From Verrucomicrobiaceae bacterium (lineage in GTDB: Bacteria; Verrucomicrobiota; Verrucomicrobiia; Verrucomicrobiales; Akkermansiaceae): 64,000 bases of DNA. Position numbers and translations under genes: made by a program. The DNA is taken from the NCBI GenBank assembly GCA_027487435.1, contig JAIYDP010000337.1:22462-86461 (forward strand). Direction: 5' to 3'. Position 1 is the stretch's first letter. Each line of letters begins with the position of its first letter. Of this stretch, positions 60,557 through 64,000 are shown piece by piece. Below the pieces are notes generated by a model. The model worked only from the letters and a program-made list of their open reading frames with translations. It did no database searches and was not told the origin of the DNA.

Positions 60557-63500
60557 ATGAGGCCACGCCAGCTCTTTTTCTCTTTACTTATCCTCGTCGT
60601 ATCTGCGTCTGACTTATTCATCTCATCCGTTGCTCCTGAGGGCGCTGCATGCACTTCCACGAACCCTTGCCGCCTTGCAGACGCCTTCTCCTCCATTTCA
60701 AAGGGGCTGCTGTCGAACGTCAGCATCATCCTCACAACAGACGTGCTCGCCTCTAACCTCTCATTCACGTGCAACTCGTCATATCCGTACCTTCGCACTC
60801 TCTCCTTTCAGTCGCTGGTCCCTCGCCAATCAACCTTCCAGCTTCCTTCCTCAAGTCAGCCGTCCTTTTGCCAAGACTCCTTCCCTGCCCTCTCCAATCT
60901 CATCTTTTCGAGCATGGTTATCTCCCTCGTAAACTCGTCGTGGCAGCTGGCCTTCCCAAGCTCAACTTCCATCCACTTTGTCGACTCCAACTTGAGGAAC
61001 CCCCCCCTCACAAACCTGACCTGCCCAACCATCACCGTCTTGTCATCCTCCCTCTACATCACCCGCTCCGCCATTGAAAACATTTGTTTCGCTGCGAGAA
61101 ACTCCAACGCCGCCCTCACGTCCTCCACCTTCGCCCTCCAGTTCCTCCCGCAGACGTACCCCGAGGGGTTTTCAATGAGTGTTCTTTATTTCTCTGCCTC
61201 CACTGCTACGGCCATCAACTGCCGCTTCGAAGACATCCGAGTGAGTGCCATTCGGACCCGGGCGTCGAAACTATCCGTCATTCGATGCTTTTTTCGAAAG
61301 ATTGGCCTCTTTGGCATCCTCGCGGAGCAGAAGCTCCCTTTAAGCGTTGGCGAACATCAAGTTGTGATTGACAGCTGTGTCTTTGCCAACATCTCGTCCG
61401 CAGTCCTTCAAACGATTGTGAACGCCCTCATCAATAACTCGTCGCTTACAAACTGTGGTCCTGACTTGTAAGCGCCTCTCCATCACTTGTCATATACCCT
61501 ATCAAGTCATCGTCAGTGTTCTCATCATGCAGGATGGATGCAGGCGCAAATTTCAACAGCGCCGTTATCGTCACCCTCTGCAACGCCACCGTCCTCAATT
61601 CAAATTTTACCTCCTGCAGTGGCCGAAGCGGCGCCATCAGCCTCAACGGCGGCAGCGACCACAGAGCCAACACGCTGACAGTTGCCAATTCTATTTTCGA
61701 CTCCTGCCGCTCCGAGTGGGCCGGCACCATCGGCTCGGACATGTTTTTAGTCAACGTCTCCTCGACAGTTTTCAAAAACTGCCAGTCCCAAACCGATGGC
61801 GCTGCCCTGCGCTGTGATGCGTCCACTCTTGAAGTGTCGTCCTGCACGTTCGTCAACAACACAGCCCTCCACAGCGGCGGCGACATCTTTTTCGTCGGCA
61901 GCGTCAGCTCGTACGTCCGCATCGTCGATTCGACCTTCGCCGGCAGCTCAGCAGGGCGGGGCGGAGGGGTCCTCTCTGGCCTCGACTCGTCCTTTGTTCA
62001 CATCAGCCGCTGCTCGGTCTCACGCGCCTCTCAGATGATGGGGGCGGCTGTCTCTGTTACCGGCGGTAGAATCATCGTTCAGGCCGTCACCTTCGAAGAC
62101 TGCGTCGGGGCTGGTAGGGCAGGCGGGGCGCTCGCTGTTTACTTGGCCCAGGCTCAGGTTGACCAATGTATTTTCAGGCGAGTCCGCGGGATTGGGGGGG
62201 GAGCGATTTTGTCAATCAATTCTATCATCGAAGTGGCGAAGAGCGAGTTCTCGGTCTGCGCTGCTTTGAGGGGGGGGGCTATTCTTTTACAGGCGTCGCA
62301 ACTCTATGTGGCGAACTGCAACTTCTCCTCCTGCAGCGCGACTCAGGGGGGGGGGATCTACTCCGACCCATCTGACATCACCCTTCTGTCTTGCTCAGCA
62401 CGAGACTCAACTGCTGACGAGGGGGGGTTTGTGTTTGGCAGCGCCATGAAGCTCCTCGCCACCGACCTCATCCTCGACCGCTGCAACGCGACGATAGCGG
62501 GGGGGTGCTTCTACGTAACAGGCGGCCTCTCCTCCTTTTTGTCATTGACGGCAACTCGTTCAACCGCAGCGGAAGGAGGCGTCATCTACAGCCTTGGTTC
62601 AAGCACGAAGGTAGCAAACTCGATCATGCGCGGCATTGCCCGTTGCGGTACGCGCGCCTGCGCCATCTTTTTGTCCGCTGGGCAGCTCACGTTGTTGGAT
62701 GTTGTCGTCGAAGGCTTTGGCGACTTCAACGTCGACGCGGGCGCTGTCGTCGTTGTTGGTCAAGCTTCTTTCGTCGCCAACAACACGAAATTCCTCATGA
62801 ATGTCTCAAGGCGAGGCAGCGCCGTGTACATCATCAGCGCCTCCGCTCACTTCACGAACTGTGTCGTCGCAGGCAGTCGCGCACTCAACCGCGGCGCTGG
62901 CATTCTGATCGAAGGTCAAAGCAAAGTCTTTGTAAATTCCACAACTCTCAACGGGGCTGGGGCGATCATAGCAGCCATCGTTGAGCAGCTCGATTTGATT
63001 TTCCTCACTGTCGAATACAGCACTTTCGAGATTCTCGGCGAAAGGCCGGCAGACGTCGGCCTTTCGTTGGAAGGCGGCCGAGGGAGCAGAGCAATCCATG
63101 CCAGAATTTCGTCGACTGTGTTTAACAAGAGTGAGATCAGCATTCATTCGGCAACTACCGAGTTCGTCAACGTCTCCACCTTCAACACCATGCTTTCGAC
63201 TGCGTCATCCGATGTCCGACTGGCACTCAGTCGTCTGAGTGGTACTCAAGTATGGGACCAAGATCGCAAAGGCTCTTTTGTTATCGCTGCCTCAGTCTTG
63301 TTGGGGTCCATTATAGACTCCGCGTTTGTTCGGGTTGTCGGCTCTTTTGCTGATGGGTCGTCAAGAGTATTTGCGAACGTGTCGCAGCTTGCGTCCGTTT
63401 TTGCTGGGCCTGTTTCAGGAATGATGCTTAACGAGACTGGAAGTGCGGCTGCAGTGTTCTTGCCTCTAAACGACATGTACATCCTCTCTCGTTGCTGGGA

Positions 63501-64000
63501 AGGTTCTACATTGGGTGGCACCCTCGAGCTGCAGTCGTCGCTCCTCAAGTCTCAAGTGGTTGGCATTAACTCGTTCTCTTTCCTCGGAATCGTTCAAGTT
63601 ACGTCGAAATCCTTTCGCGAAGGTGAAGAGGTCATAGGAGACGCCATAGTACCTTCCTTCCCCTTGCAGTTCCGCTTGCAAGCTCAATCCTGTCTTCGAA
63701 GCCCTTGCATCCTAGGAGGAGCTGTCATAGTTAAGGGCGTTGAACAGGTTCCAACCTACCGGACGTTGCGCATCCAAAGCACCTCCGCCCCTTTCGTCGT
63801 GTTCGGCCCCGGCCTGAACGAAAACTTCTCCGTCTTCGTCTCCGTGCGGGACATTGGCGGGAACGAGTTGGCGGGGGGTGTGCTGGGGTCCGACTGGAGG
63901 CTGAGGGACTTGGATGGGGGGGGTGAGGTTGTGTGTCCGAACAAGGAGCTGCTGCGGAGCTCGATCTTCCTGTGCTACTTGAGTCCCGGGATGCGGCGGC
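60557..64000 (+). CDS. Giant beta-helix (Pmp-like) surface protein, 5' part, runs off the right edge
   Basis: It starts with a signal peptide (MRPRQLFFSLLILVVSASDL). One intron (61468-61532, 65 nt) is followed by an exon open to the window end. The mature part is a repetitive right-handed beta-helix: units of about 25-30 residues with the polymorphic-outer-membrane-like pattern of S-x-F-x-x-C or N-C-x-F followed by GGAI/GGGI, for example GGGAILSINSIIEVAKSEFS, RGGAILLQASQLYVANCNFS and GGGIYSDPSDITLLSCSARD, plus many N-x-S/T sites. In bacteria such repeats form autotransporter surface proteins; in protists large multicopy extracellular families share the fold. After about 63600 the sequence turns from beta-helix into Ig/filamin-like strands (VVFGPGLNENFSVFVSVRD). 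At least 1,126 residues lie in the window. Confidence 0.85.

Overview
The window is nuclear DNA of a flagellated unicellular eukaryote. It carries two axonemal dynein heavy chain genes, nuclear genes for mitochondrial proteins, and genes whose reading frames join cleanly only across very short GT-AG introns, mostly 29-46 nt with a few of about 65 nt. Most introns have a branch-site-like YTNAC (CTAAC, CTGAC, TTGAC, CTTAC) a few bases before the 3' splice site. The lineage cannot be fixed from the sequence alone. I favour a free-living heterotrophic protist because of the mix of axonemal dynein, BPI-like and cadherin-like surface proteins, RasGEF signalling and cNMP-binding domains. No bacterial features, mobile elements, CRISPR arrays or tRNA genes were recognised.

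Left third (1-23.6 kb), mostly housekeeping: the 5' part of an outer-arm-type dynein heavy chain (-), nucleoporin SEH1 (+), a TALE homeobox factor (-), an RD-rich protein (-), a small acidic ORF (-), LYRM2-like (+), PSMD5-like proteasome chaperone (-), a long coiled-coil protein (-), a putative beta-propeller protein (+), PDK1 kinase (-), two small unknowns, RPS19 (+), a type I membrane protein (-) and a BPI/LBP-family protein (-).

Middle (23.6-47.2 kb): a large secreted or membrane protein with a DUF4215-type Cys motif and cadherin-like repeats, an RCC1-GRAM-cNMP-binding multidomain protein, a complete 4,076-residue monomeric-type inner-arm dynein heavy chain with five resolved exons, and a bacterial/mitochondrial-type leucyl-tRNA synthetase (LARS2-like).

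Right (47.2-64 kb): a small unknown, the H2B ubiquitin ligase BRE1, mitochondrial ribosomal protein mL41, a MORN-repeat protein, the only sizeable AT- and repeat-containing spacer, ornithine aminotransferase, an intronless 1,795-residue PH-PH-(DOCK DHR-1-like)-RasGEF protein, and the 5' part of a giant right-handed beta-helix (Pmp-like) surface protein that runs off the right edge.

The genome is very compact. Divergent start codons are often 37-90 bp apart, and one convergent pair (LYRM2/PSMD5) has directly abutting stop codons. The best candidates for something undescribed are the DOCK-like/RasGEF fusion, the RCC1-GRAM-cNBD protein, and the intron architecture, including possible introns of 19-23 nt. 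Exon joins were made by eye from frame, splice sites and family conservation; those I could not resolve are stated in the entries.
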